A DNA stretch of 64,000 bases. Source: Plazaster borealis. Its lineage: Eukaryota; Echinodermata; Asteroidea; Forcipulatida; Labidiasteridae. Position numbers and translations under genes: made by a program. Below are positions 1 to 11,011 of the stretch, piece by piece. The notes beneath the pieces are model-generated. The model was not told where the DNA came from, searched no databases, and saw only the letters and a list, made by a program, of their open reading frames with translations. Location of the stretch: the NCBI GenBank assembly GCA_021014325.1, contig CM037461.1:23731376-23795375 (forward strand), read 5' to 3'. Every line of letters starts with the position of its first letter. The stretch's first letter is position 1.

Positions 1-261
1 GAAAAACAGAATGATCCGTCAAATAATTGTTTGTTACAAGCTTTTATTTTTCAAATTCTGGTAACATTTAAACAGAACAAATATGTATGAAGCATCCCGG
101 TGTACCGATATTTGATAATTCAACAAAAGTTATAACCAAAAAAGGGTGGAGGGGGTAGGCAAAATATTATACTTCAAATTTATTTTGCCAATACTTCTTT
201 ATTTTGCCTATCGGAGTTTTTTAGAATGTTGGTTTACTTAAATGAAATTAATTATTTTATT
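1..261. other. AT-rich upstream flank, no gene seen
   Basis: The stretch is AT-rich, with a short G-run near 150 and no open frame of interest. Nothing here can be assigned beyond the SINE tail that begins at about 262. Confidence 0.5.
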
Positions 262-415
262 TTACCCCACACCGATGTGTGATTATAGCACTGTCTTACT
301 CAGTGATTTCCCAAGTCTTTCATAAAACAACAACACAAAGGCAAATTACTCGGGTAGAATTCGAACCCACGACCTCCGCCATTCCAGAGAAGATGTCTTA
401 CCACTAGACCACATT
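262..415 (-). repeat. tRNA-derived SINE, family A (minus copy)
   Basis: Read on the minus strand, the head has tRNA-like A- and B-box sequences: TGTGGTCTAGTGGTAAGACA, then GTGGGTTCGAATTC. The tail reads toward ...GCACTGAGTA/GTGCTT...ATCGGTGTGGGGTAAAA. The same head-tail layout occurs on the + strand at 14083-14225, which defines a family. It is a SINE rather than a tRNA gene because the acceptor and anticodon arms do not pair properly. Confidence 0.6.
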
Positions 416-417
416 GC

Positions 418-525
418 CTCGTAGGTTCCAATCCCACCTGAGGTACAGTAAGTATGTGATATATTTTCGCAGGATTTGGGGTAAGCACCGAGTATGCAGT
501 GCTTATCACGGTGTTGGGTAAAAAA
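418..525 (+). repeat. SINE family A, plus copy abutting the minus copy
   Basis: Starting near GTAGGTTCCAATCCCACC (B-box half) this stretch continues into the family A tail (CAGGATTTGGGGTAAGCACC, then AGTATGCAGTGCTTATCAC, GGTGTTGGGTAAAA). It lies head to head with the copy at 262-415, so the pair forms an inverted repeat. Only the second half of the tRNA-like head remains. Confidence 0.5.
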
Positions 526-649
526 AGCAAAAATAATATTCTTTATCCCCGATGAAATAATTACACAAATTAAATTAAATATGTCATGTATTTTTTTATA
601 ATTTTAATGAGGTAGGACCTAAGAGGTTCGGCAGAGATTCTCAACACCA

Positions 650-841
650 GGGCCCAATTTCATAGAGCTGCTTAAGCACAAAAAGTAGCTAAGCACAACG
701 AAATTATGCTTATAGAATGAGGTTATCAGCCAAACTATACCATCTCAAATGTAACCTGTGGCTGGTATCCTGCTTACCTTTGCTAAGCAGAAATTATGTA
801 AACCGTATTTTCTGCTTAAGCAGCTCTATGATATTGAGCCC
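650..841. mobile_element. Foldback element, GGGCCCAATTTCATAG family
   Basis: The left end GGGCCCAATTTCATAGAGCT and the right end AGCAGCTCTATGATATTGAG are inverted copies. Inner segments (GCTTAAGCA, TAGCTAAGCA) also recur inverted. The centre carries GAGGTTATCAGCC and GGCTGGTATCCTGCTT, which pair weakly. There is no coding capacity. Other members lie at 28186, 35199, 35563 and 52546. Confidence 0.7.
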
Positions 842-2466
842 TGACAACAAGTTAAACAACAACAAAAAAGCAAGTCGACTGGGCTACCAAGGACCAATAA
901 GTTTTTGAGATAATTAAAAAATATTTGCAAGTATACACGTTGCAAATATTAAATGAGCTGGCATGACTCTCTAAAGAAACAGACAGGATTGGCCATTTTA
1001 TAATCAGAACATAAAAGAGTCGGCAAAGATTATTTTCCATGAAACTTCTCGGATCCAGGCACAATAGTATGACGACTTCAAATAAAAACATTGAGTCGTC
1101 TTACTTATATGAAGTTTCCTACTTATTTGTTTTGAAACAACACGGATATATTTGTTATAAAGTGTCCTACTTATTTGTTTTGAAAGTAAACAGAGCGCTG
1201 TATTGATGTTGTTTATTTATTCCATTAAAGTGGAAATAAATATGCTTAAATGTGATGTTTGTATAGTCTAAATATCTACTTGCTCTAAGTGTGCTGTCCC
1301 GTCATATGTGAATAATACGATTTTGTGCTTTGCCGTCATATAAATAATAATATGACGACATCACTGGTCACACTTCTTCCCAACAAACATTTCAAACGGT
1401 AAAACCAACCAAACCTTTGTTTTGCATTGGGGAGACACAAAGGTGCGATGAATCAATAGGCTTTAGGGGAACCTATTGTACCATCAAGGTTATGGTATCT
1501 GTGTAGTAAACAATACAGCAGCGCTTCTTTTAACAGCTTTGAAACTGGAAAATATTTTGTCCTTCTGGATCAAACAAACTGAACTGTGAATTGGAAAAAC
1601 AAACAATCCGTTACAACAGCTTGGAAAATTGATAATAATATCAACAGTTCGTCTACATTATTATCAAGTACAACCCCAGTTTGAAAACAAAAGTGTTACA
1701 TCTTTTTTCAATTTTGACCTTGAAAATTATTTTTCTGAAATAATAAAACCCAACTAAGCAGGAAGATAAGAAACAAATTCCTACTATACAAATGCTTTTG
1801 AAATGTGAAAGTACATTGTTAAAACAAAGTATGACACCGGGCTGGAGTTGAACAAAACGTAGGCCTATACATTTTTACCAGTCTATTTGAAAAGGGGTTT
1901 AAAAATAAAAACTTATAACTTGAAAGGGCATCAACAAGTTTCTTTATTACAGCTTTGGAACATTGAAATGATATTTTGTTTTAAAATTAGGGTTGAAAGC
2001 AATCGTTGTGCATAGAAATATTTGTAAATTTTGTTACACACCAAAGAAACGTCGAAAACAGTTTGTCCAATCTGTGAGTATTTTTTGTTTCGATTCCACT
2101 GCGGGATGGGAACTCTTTACAAGGGTAAAAAGTCTCTCCTTTTAAAAATTGTTTTCTTATCGCTGTGCCCACATTTTCCCCCTTGTTTTTCCAAAATGCA
2201 TATGCGGGTAAGTCTGTTTCCAGATGAGCTTCACAGGTGAATGTTTGCATTTTATAATAAAGAGAATTCTTATTTTTTTAGAGCAGCAAGTAAACATCAA
2301 AGTTTGAAAAAGAATGTTTTGTTTCACAAATAAAGGCGCAATGATTCTTCCAGTACCTCACAAGTAATAACTGTATATTTCCCACAAATGTTTTTCAACG
2401 ACTTTGAACGTCGAAATAGGGGTACGATGCTTGGCCGTAAGTGTTTTTATTTGGAGATTCCACAAG
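842..2466. other. AT-rich flank, no gene recognised
   Basis: The sequence contains only short frames on both strands. A short near-repeat (TCCTACTTATTTGTTTTGAA at about 1117 and 1168) is visible. Nothing supports a gene. Confidence 0.5.
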
Positions 2467-2808
2467 GAACCCTGCAATCCAATTATTTAAAAAAAATTGT
2501 ACTAATGAAAAAAGATGAAAGGGCGTTTGTATCACAGATAAATAAATGTACATGGAAGAGAAGTCTTTAAGTGTCTATTGTAGAATTGAACAGACAATTA
2601 CGTCTACCAGAAGGAACATCAACTTGATCAACAACGAACCCTGCAATCCAATGATTTAAATTGTCTTTTTTGTTTTATTAATAAAAAAAAAGATGAAAGG
2701 GTGTTTGTATCACAGATAAATAAATGTACATGGAAGAGAAGTCTTAAAGTGTCTATTGTAGAATTGAACAGACAATTACGTCTACCAGACGGAACACCAA
2801 CTTGATCC
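2467..2808. repeat. Recent tandem duplication, two 169-173-bp copies
   Basis: Copy one (2467-2635) and copy two (2636-2808) both run from GAACCCTGCAATCCAAT through GATGAAAGGG(C/T)GTTTGTATCAC to AATTACGTCTACCAGA. They differ at a few bases plus an expanded T/A tract. The high identity indicates a young duplication about 0.3-0.6 kb upstream of the presumed promoter. Confidence 0.85.
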
Positions 2809-3039
2809 GGAATGAGCCTATGCACTTTTCAATGAGACTATAGTGTACACGTTCAGCAGTGTTGTTGGAGCGGAGTTTACCGTCACATGAACAAATGATC
2901 CCACACAAAGGGAAGACGAAAAATGATGCACCTTAACAAACATAAGCTTTCCTTTCAAACCCAAAAGGAGCTCACCTTTCAGCCAGGCCCCCACCACCGA
3001 TCTCCATTATATTGTCAGATACAGTGGCCCCCCACACAC

Positions 3040-3165
3040 AGCATGTGACAGGTGGTACGATCTGCGCGTGCGCGTTTTGAATGTGAGGGCGCCTTGGTTG
3101 GTCGCGTAGTAAAAAAGCGTGCATCGCTGGCAGCTGTATAAACAAGATGGCACGGGCTGGGTAAT
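3040..3165 (+). promoter_or_regulatory. onecut: Probable onecut core promoter
   Basis: Two promoter-type motifs lie about 300-400 bases ahead of the start codon. At 3063-3074 is TGCGCGTGCGCG, very close to the NRF1 palindrome. At 3142-3150 is ACAAGATGG, resembling the YY1 site AANATGGC that often overlaps the transcription start of TATA-less genes. No TATA box is obvious, and CpG density is higher than in the flanks. I infer a TATA-less promoter with a start near 3140. The motifs are seen directly; their use as a promoter is inference and would need 5' RNA ends. Confidence 0.4.
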
Positions 3166-3473
3166 GCATCACATAGTAGTTTTGTCTCCATGCGTTCTCA
3201 CTGAGTGTAATCAAGCTTGCTCCTGCAGTCCCATTTCCGATTGGTTTTTTTCTTTGGCCCTACCTATGGTTCTAGTCGTACATTCTTGTGTGTTTCTATG
3301 CACTGTTGTGTACTAGTGTTACGTACAGGTTTGCTGTGTGTGAGCTGAGAGAGAATCGGTGTCATCACCGTCCGTTTGACGCGGCAGTCGGTGGGTGTTT
3401 TTTTTAAACCAGGCCCCCGTGCATTGTGCTTTATTCACCGTCTAAGGGCAGTGGGCAGAGGCCTTGCGTTGTG
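3150..3473 (+). other. onecut: Putative unspliced 5' leader of onecut with a 50-codon upstream ORF
   Basis: If transcription starts near 3140 the leader is about 330 nt and needs no splicing. It contains an upstream ORF opening at ATG 3164 and closing at 3316 (50 codons, hydrophobic and Cys-rich, not recognised), ending about 157 nt before the main ATG. An inverted CCAAT box (CCGATTGG) lies at 3237-3244, so part of this stretch could instead be promoter. An in-frame stop at 3405-3407 with no ATG between it and 3474 fixes the N terminus of the main ORF. The upstream ORF could lower or condition onecut translation, which is inference. Confidence 0.35.
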
Positions 3474-4524
3474 ATGCTGTCGAGTGAATTAGCAGCCACA
3501 TTGGATAGCGGATTGGGAGACGTTGGTCACTCCGAGTCCAGCCCGTCCACGGCATACTCATCAGCCGCGATTACCTGCGATTTCTTCAGCCCTGTCGAAC
3601 TTGCCAAGACTTCGAGGAACACTGGCATCGGGCTTGGAGCCTCACTAGCCAGTATGTTGGAGCCAGATTTCCGCAGTGTTGCTGACTATAGCATGGGAGC
3701 CCTCAACATGAATGGGTACCACCAGCAGTCAGTAGCTACTAGCTCCAATAACTTTACCACATTAACCCCTCTTCAGCCCCTTCCACCCATCTCGACCGTC
3801 TCTGATAAATTCAGACACGAAGCTTCGAATATGAGTGGGAGCTTCACGCTTATGAATGGGTCGAATCTCCACGGCATGTCGTCAAATCCTTACGATAAGC
3901 TGGGCAGTATGAACATGGGACATTCCTCCATGGTTGCCCATAGCGGCATGGGACACAATTCCGTTTTGAACGGGTACGGACATCATCAATCAATGGGAGG
4001 TTATGGGTCTCCCCATCATGGAACAATGTCATGTACACCCCAGGACGCCAGATATGCATCCCCTATGAACGGCTATGAACAGTTTACACATCATGCCAGT
4101 TCTCCACATCATATGAGGGCACTCCAACCCCCCTCACACCATCACCAAAGATCGGGTCTCACAAGCCCCATGGTGTTGAACGGTTACACCGGGATGACCG
4201 GTCACACACACCCGAGCCCGAACTCCGTACGGTCCGGCGAGCGTGGCTCGCTGAACCCCAACCGGGTGGACACAGCTAACAACGGCGAAGAAGTGAACAC
4301 GAAAGAAGTCGCCGGACGAGTGACAAGTGAGTTGAAAAGATACAGTATTCCACAGGCCGTTTTTGCCCAGAGAGTGTTATGCCGTAGTCAAGGGACACTG
4401 AGCGATCTCCTTCGGAATCCTAAACCGTGGAGTAAGCTGAAATCCGGGCGAGAGACTTTCAGACGGATGTGGAAATGGCTACAGGAGCCAGAGTTCCAGA
4501 GAATGTCAGCTTTGAGACTTGCAG
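3474..4524 (+). CDS. onecut: Onecut/HNF6 transcription factor, coding exon 1 (CUT domain)
   Basis: This is the first coding exon of a Onecut-class CUT-homeodomain transcription factor, a nuclear DNA-binding regulator of neural, ciliary-band and endodermal genes in animals. I choose ATG 3474 because an in-frame stop precedes it at 3405. The exon encodes 350 complete codons plus one base. Residues 96-113 are the Onecut-specific motif TLTPLQPLPPISTVSDKF, followed by SGSFTLM at about 121-127. Residues about 150-240 are rich in Met, Gly, His and Ser. The CUT domain covers about 273-350, nearly identical to the vertebrate one, and includes LSDLL, the coactivator-contact motif, and FRRMWKWLQEPEFQ. 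The exon stops right after SALRLA at a consensus donor (CAG|GTAAGG), where vertebrate exon 1 also stops. Reading on would add 44 unrelated residues to a stop at 4656. The homeodomain is missing from this exon and must come from a later exon that I cannot find in the window. Confidence 0.95.
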
Positions 4525-6419
4525 GTAAGGAGTTAATCAATAAATCCCGGAAATTTCCCTCACAATATTTCGGTACTCGTTTACACGTATCCCTAGTGTG
4601 GAAATCCGAGCCGTATAGAAAGTACTGTGCACGTCTAAAAAGTTCTTCTTTGCTTTAACACTTAAACAGAACAAGAAACTAACAATCGTCAATTGTTTAC
4701 AAACGGTTTAAAACTTAAGTTGTCTTTTATGAAAGTCTTGTGGTAGTCAGAACCATTGTACAAACACAAACCTGGCCGAGTTGACAACAAAAGGAAAGAC
4801 CCATTCCCAAACTGTCATCTTGTGATCAACGGTACGGTACGTTTTACGGGAAACAGTAAAAGTAATATTGCCGAGTAAAAAACACAAATGCTTCACCACC
4901 ATCAAACTGTGACCAAACTTTTCTACAACTAATCTGAATTATTTATCAACCCTATTACAACAAATTACAGTTGTGTGGTAACTATGATATTAATTTTAAA
5001 AAACACTAACAGGCATTATAAAATTCCACTAAGTGTCACAGCACCTACCCTACACTTATCATCTTTGATTTATAGAAGTTCAAGCTAACCACTTCAGCTG
5101 CGAGCGAACAGTTTGTAAACAATCCCTTGGTTTCGCTTTCGAAACATTCCCGCTCTGCAAAATCAATGACTGGATTTCGATTTTTTCAAACTCGGGACTC
5201 CTTAAACATTCTTGTTTTTTTCCCCTGTCTCTGTTTCAACACAGTGGCTGTAATCACAGCTCGATAACTGTACACAATCAAAGTTGATTTTACTTGCTGA
5301 AATGTAGTCAGATTGGTTTATAGAGGATTTCAAGTCACGTTTCCATTCCAAAAATCTGGAGACAATTCTGAAAATAACTGTTTACTTTTACAAACACGAA
5401 TTCCATGTATAAAACAAAACCTAACAATTGAACTCGATTGTACCCTCTTAAAAAAGCGAATTCACTGTTTCATAAATTTAAATTTAAAAAGGATACTGAC
5501 AGACTTTGTGGGTTAAAATAATTAACCCATTACGTCAAACAATCATGAATAAATTAGTGTCAATGCTCGAAAACTCTACATCTTGATTATTCATCAAAAT
5601 CATTATTTACCGGTGAAGACGGGAGATGACCATTTTTATCTTTCTCATACAAACACTTTCCCACAGGTTTTACCGTAAAACCAAACACATAAAACGCTGT
5701 CAGAGGTTTTTAACTTGTTGATGAAAAACTCTTCCAAGGCCCAAATTCCCTATAAGAAATAATTTAAGATCTTTGTAAGGAGAAGCAATTTATTTCATCT
5801 GAAATCTGACGCTCTAAACCAGAAACTATTTTCACACGATGACCTCCCTCAACAGCCGTGATATCTTATAAGGAAATGTGAACTTAGTAAATAGGCCTAC
5901 TTAATTCTTGTGGATTTTTAATTCAGATTTTAAGTCGCTCTGTCGATATTAGATTTTTCAGAAGAAGGGGGGGGTATTTCTGGAATATTTACAGTACTGT
6001 GGCGTGATTTAATTACCTGTAGCGGGAGCGATGGTGTAATTGGCTGTATGTTGACATTTAATTTTAATGCCAGTTACTGGTAATGTTGAAGACTGTTCAT
6101 TACTAATTGGTAAATGGTGGAGTGTTGAAACAACTTGATGTGACATGACTGAAACATGCTATCCAAGTAAACTGTTGAGCCAATTCTCAATTGGGTAAAT
6201 TTCATTTATTTATTTTGAACAGTATTCCAGATTTGAAAGTGACAATTAGCAGTGTACGCGATTCACTTTTTCATGAACTAAAAACTAAACTAAGATGCAC
6301 ATTTGTAGGGTTCGTCGCTGTTTTTACTTCCTCAAGATATGTTTTCGATAGATGCAAAGATCATGGAATTTTTTGACAAAATACTACCACAGGACTCGGG
6401 AAGTACATATACAGTGTGG

Positions 6420-6794
6420 TTAAAGGTATCGTACACGTTTGGTAATGACTCAAAACAAATATTAGCATAAAAACTTACTTGGTAACAAGCAACGGAGAGC
6501 TATTGATAGTAAAAAACATTGTAGGAAACGACTCCCTCTGAAGTAACGTAGTTTTTGAGAAAGAGGTTATTTCTCACTAAAATAATAAAAAACTTCTTGC
6601 AAGAAGTTTTTATTCCTATCTGAAAGCACACAAATTTGTACAACAGGGGTGTTTTTTCTTTCATCATTTTCTTGCAACTTCGATGACCAATTGAGCCCAA
6701 ATTTCCACAGGCTTGTTATTTTATGCATATGTTGGGATACACCAAATGAGAACACTGGTCTTTGACAATTACCAAACGTGTTCAGTGCCTTTAA
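6420..6794. mobile_element. TTAA-flanked MITE, copy 1
   Basis: The ends are TTAAAGGTATCGTACACGTT and CAAACGTGTTCAGTGCCTTTAA in inverted orientation. The interior has a palindromic centre (CTTCTTGCAAGAAG) and a conserved GATACACCAAATGAGAACAC stretch near the right end. There is no transposase frame, so the copy is non-autonomous. Flanking TTAA suggests piggyBac-type integration. Confidence 0.8.
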
Positions 6795-7611
6795 CACTCA
6801 TCTGTATAATTATACAGTAAACACCATTAATATTCGTTATCCCTCATGCAAATTTAAAATCTACTGAAGTATTAATTATCCTCACACTTGGACAAAACAA
6901 GTGCAGAATATAAAATAAAATAAAACGGCAATTTATTTCAATTGATGTTTCAATCGAAGCATCTTTCCATTCACAGTTATTATTATTATTAAGCCCTGCA
7001 TTATTTCGTCCATTAATGACAAAGCCCCAAAGTCGTTTTATGGTTTCTCTCTCGACTCATCCAATTTAAATTAATTCTCGTGACAATGGGAGCGAGTCTA
7101 TTTAACTGACTTGACATCAACTAAAGTTCCATTGGCAATAATTTGGTTACAGGCAATATTTCTATCAGCTTTAACACAAATTAATTCACCACACATTATT
7201 TTGTCAACAGATTTACATCTGGCATTTAGCAGATGTAAACATAACAGAAAAAAATAGTGGATAAATTACCCTAATTCCGGACGCGTTTGTTGGAGGAAAT
7301 GAAGAAATAACATTATGGTAGACTTTGCGCATGTTATTTCATCGCCACGTTCTAATAGTGAGTAATGCCCAGCACGTGCGCGCCGTTCTCTGTGTATTTC
7401 AGGTGTTCCTTGCAGAGAAAAGAAAGAAAAAACGCCAGCGGCTAAAAATTAGCTCCGCTCCCCACAGTGATGAAACAACACCAGTAATTATTTGTGGAGG
7501 TAATTTACCCGTTGTCGTGGAAGGAACAGTGGTGAAGTAGAGAGGAATCGGTTTAAATTGACGAAGGGAGAAACAATTTAGTAAACCGGAGATGACAGGT
7601 TTTTGCTTGGA
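6795..7611. other. onecut: Intronic unique sequence around the candidate exon
   Basis: The stretch is AT-rich to about 7250, then of higher complexity. It includes a CACGTGCGCGCC block at 7373-7384 just before the candidate exon acceptor, and an octamer ATGCAAAT at 6846-6853. No other coding segment is seen. Confidence 0.4.
7416..7499 (+). CDS. Candidate cassette exon of onecut (28-residue linker insert)
   Basis: An acceptor-like stretch ends in TTCCTTGCAG at 7415 and a donor GGAG|GTAATT follows 7499. The 84-nt interval is open in the frame set by exon 1 (phase 1) and leaves in phase 1, so it can be skipped or included without frameshift. It would encode EKRKKKRQRLKISSAPHSDE (20 residues shown) plus eight more, a Lys/Arg-rich patch followed by a neutral tail. 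A second acceptor 13 nt upstream (AG at 7401-7402) would instead give 16 residues and a stop, making a CUT-only protein. Mammalian HNF6-beta carries a 26-residue insert between CUT and homeodomain; I do not claim sequence homology. Only transcript data can confirm the exon. Confidence 0.3.
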
Positions 7612-7716
7612 GCGGGGATGTCCACGTCCTAGCGCCGTACGGGACGGCTCGTTGACGGCCGATACACGGCACCTAGTTTTACAAGGCGCTAGGGACTTGG
7701 CGTCCTTCGTGTGAAT
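7612..7716. promoter_or_regulatory. CpG-rich block with inverted repeat, candidate regulatory element
   Basis: A GC-rich island of about 100 bp in AT-rich intron contains CGTCCTAGCGCC (about 7628) and its inverted partner GGCGCTAGGGAC (about 7684), plus several CG dinucleotides. It lies about 110 bp after the candidate cassette exon. Its function is unknown; it is a candidate conserved non-coding element. Confidence 0.25.
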
Positions 7717-10672
7717 TGTAATGTCTTGGTGGGCTCACATTTTGACATTTGGCAATTCAGAAGCTTAAATTATGTTCCGTTCGAAACATAAAGGTACTAT
7801 GCAATTTAAACATTGCTTGGTGCCTGTACAAAGTTGATAACCAAAAAGATAAACGAAACAATATTTGTTTACAGTTTTTAACAAGTTAAGATAAACACAG
7901 TTTTTATCACAGTGTGCAGCAACACATATTTATGTCCCCTTTTTATTGATTTTAGATTTGTCAAGAAACATGCGTCTATATTTAAAAACAACAACAAAAA
8001 GATGAACCGGATGTCGTCAATTTTAAGGACTGATCTGAAAATAAATTCTGGTTAAAATAAAACAGGTGCATACAATGTATTACATGTATCACAGTGTATT
8101 ACATTTTGGAAGTAAAACAATACATTACAAGCAGTAAAAAAAAAAATGAAGTTCACCGCTACATGTTAATTTTGACAAATTTTAAGTACGAAATATTTAC
8201 TTGCGGAGACTGTTGTTTTCACCAATGTTAGTTTTAATTTTAGATTTTGTTTACTGGGGTGTTGTTTAACCATTACGGAGTAACAAACTAGGAAGTTGTT
8301 CTTGTAGACTATTCGGTTGAAATGTCAGTAAGCATTTTCAGATTGTGTCCATGAGAGTGGCTCATACCGGCCACAGACAACAAAACTACACTGCGTAACA
8401 CAGTGGCTGACATGTCACGATTTAAACACTGTGAATTTACGACCAATTCACATCCAACACTCTTGCTATCTTGTTTATTGCCTTATCGTTGATAACAGTG
8501 TCAAGTGATATGTACTCAAATAATTGACTGGCATGGTGTGGTCAGATTGTAGGGTGGAAACTGACAAGAAAAATGGGGATGAATTGCATCAGTAGCGCTG
8601 TTAATAAATTAAAGCAATGTGTTAGCGAGTGACATGGTTGCTCAAGCACCAATGCCTTCTCCTATTGTTTGCTAATACCATCAGCTAACGCACACTTTAA
8701 TAAAGGCACTAAACTCGTCATGGTTGCTGGGCTATTGTTAGCATTACGCAACTCGCTGATGCTTGTTCTCCTCGCGGTCAAAACCCTCTGTTGGGACGAC
8801 AAGCCGTTGATTGATCTTGTGTACTTGTAGAAATTGATGGAGGAACAGGCAAATAAAGCGGTGCTCTTCACCGAAGTTCAACCGTATAGCGTGCGTGGGG
8901 CACGGGCCCTTACGCCCGGCGCAGCACAGGGTCGCGGGGACTCTGAGTGCGATTGTAATCTTCCCCCACTCGAGTGTTACAACATGTCCCTCAATTTGTT
9001 CTATAACAGGTTGTCTCGTCCCGTCAAGCACTACAATACACAATGTAATTACGTTACTGTGCAAGTTAAGGACCTGTGTTCAAATGCCATGGGAATTTTC
9101 AAGGTCATTTTAACTACTGACGATATGGGGGAGCGTTTTGAATGAGATCTCCATGGTGGAAATTGCCAACCCCCCGCACCCCTAGCTTGCAGAGTAAAAC
9201 AAACACGACATCGCACTTTGAAGTTGTCTTTTGGCTGCTGTGGCACATCATAAAGCAGACCACATAGCAGACAAAAATTGTGCACTTGAACACTACAAAT
9301 TATTGAAGATAAATCTTAAATTCTTTGCAGTTTACTAGTGTATAATTTGATGGATTTCTCATGTAACGTAAGAAGGTACATCTAACATACTTAAGGCAGA
9401 TCATTAAACTCCTAAGTTAAATGTCTTATTTATTTTTTAACTACAGCCATGCACAATCATTTTAACGTTTACTTTTAAAAAAAATGAAATCAAACCATCT
9501 TACCCCCACCTTACGTTTTAGAAAGTAAAAACAAAAATTATTATGCAATTAAGTCTGATATCTAACCAACACATCGTTATCACATTACCGATCTTAGTTT
9601 CTTCCCATCATTTCCCCATCTCGATATTTCTCTTCCCCCCAAACCTGTCGACGCCTTTCCAAAATTTCCACCCTTCTCCTCTTTTCTCTTTTATAGCCAA
9701 CCCCTGGTATGATCTTTGTAACAGTGGTTCAATTTTAACAGGTGCGCTGCCCAGTGGCAAAACACTAACCTCACAACATCTCACAAAGAAAAGAAAAAAG
9801 CCTAGGGACCCAATAGAGAGTGTGAAAATTTGTAACTAAATTTGTAAAGAGCAGTGCACTTTGATGAGAAAGTACACGACGCAACAACCTTGGCTCCTTG
9901 AGATGCCATCGTCTGAGCTCTTTCTTCTTCTTGTTGAAATGGTGGCTGGTGTGTGTAGTCATGATAAGAACGTTCAACGTCTTGCTTATTGTTATTTAAA
10001 TGAGGCTGGATGAGGAGTTTGTTTTCTCATTTTTGTTTTGGTGACCATGCTTCTAAAGATTACATTGGTGTCTTAAAGATTCACTGTTTTTCTTAGTGGT
10101 GTGGTGGTTGCATTAAGTCCTTAATTCTGGAACCAATACGACTAAATTTTGTAACATTCTGTCAATAGAATACAATGTGTTGTACAGGTATGTACACACA
10201 TGCTACTCATAAATCTATAATAGTACACTGAGTTATTTTTAAACACACATAGGCCACATCACATTAATTGTCAAAATAACAATACTGTGTAACGTACATC
10301 AAAGCAATATCATTCAAATCAATTGTATCAACAACAAAAAAGGATTATTTGACCTTTTGAGCAATTCCTCTTGGTTCATGATTTAAATCAGCATTTTTTA
10401 GTGATTCTGTGATGTGGGAATTGGTTACAGTGGCATCTTATCTTAAGTGATGTTTGGCCTACTAAGTAATTCAACCAAACACCAAATCAATTATAGTGGC
10501 TGATACCCTCTAAGTCATTTAAAGGGATTTATTGACAAGAAAAATAATCATTCCAGATGAGAAATCAATCAAAATAGATATAAATTTATCCTGCTCTTCA
10601 CAGGACGTACTCGGTGATTAGTCCAGAGTGTTAATGAATATCCTGCGCTGAAATATTGCATAATAAAAACTA
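7717..10672. other. onecut: Intronic sequence, no gene assigned
   Basis: This stretch is mostly AT-rich. Around 8640-9290 the base composition is richer in GC and overlapping frames of about 100 codons exist on both strands (8834-9145 plus, 8744-9064 minus). Neither has a recognisable domain, splice context or good start, so neither is called. A pyrimidine-rich tract lies at about 9600-9690. Confidence 0.4.
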
Positions 10673-10673
10673 G

Positions 10674-10725
10674 TAATAATAATACAACATTTGTTAAGCA
10701 CCATAGGCTATCTATGACCAAACAT
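10674..10725 (-). mobile_element. LINE 3' end remnant
   Basis: The minus strand reads CATAGATAGCCTATGGTGCT, then TAACAAATGTTGTATTATTATT. This matches the + strand 3' terminus at about 27274-27312 (CATAGATAGGCGCTTTACAA, then ATGTTGTATTATTATT). Ending in an ATT microsatellite is typical of some non-LTR retrotransposons. No reverse transcriptase frame remains. Confidence 0.4.
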
Positions 10726-10772
10726 ATTCAGAGGCGCTGGAAATTTTTTGTTTAAAGAAAAGCATATTACAA

Positions 10773-10969
10773 CAGAGCTGCCAACTCTCCTTGATTCTGC
10801 AGAAAGCTCCCTGAAAATAAACCCATCTTTCCATGTTCTGATGAAAAAGTTTGAAGATCTTCCTGATTGTGGAAACCTTTTCCCTATTGTGTGAAATGTA
10901 ATTCTAGATATCTCCCTGATTGTTATGAAAAAAACTTCCTGATACAAGATGCAAATGTTGGCAGCTCTG
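10773..10969. mobile_element. Inverted-repeat element with CAGAGCTGCCAAC ends
   Basis: The left end CAGAGCTGCCAACTCTCC and the right end GTTGGCAGCTCTG are inverted. The interior repeats TCCCTGATT-type units at about 10859 and 10911. A second left end occurs at 12310-12365, so the family is dispersed. There is no coding capacity. Confidence 0.5.
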
Positions 10970-11011
10970 ATTACAAGATATTTAGATAATCAAAGTATAC
11001 AGGGGATGTAA

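Noticed and set aside
3426..3473. Extension of the onecut N terminus to a GTG at 3426
   Set aside because: The in-frame upstream codons lack ATG; the first ATG is 3474, after an in-frame stop at 3405.
8744..9145. Overlapping about 100-codon frames on both strands as genes
   Set aside because: They are mirror frames in a locally GC-rich segment, with no domain, no splice signals and no supporting context.
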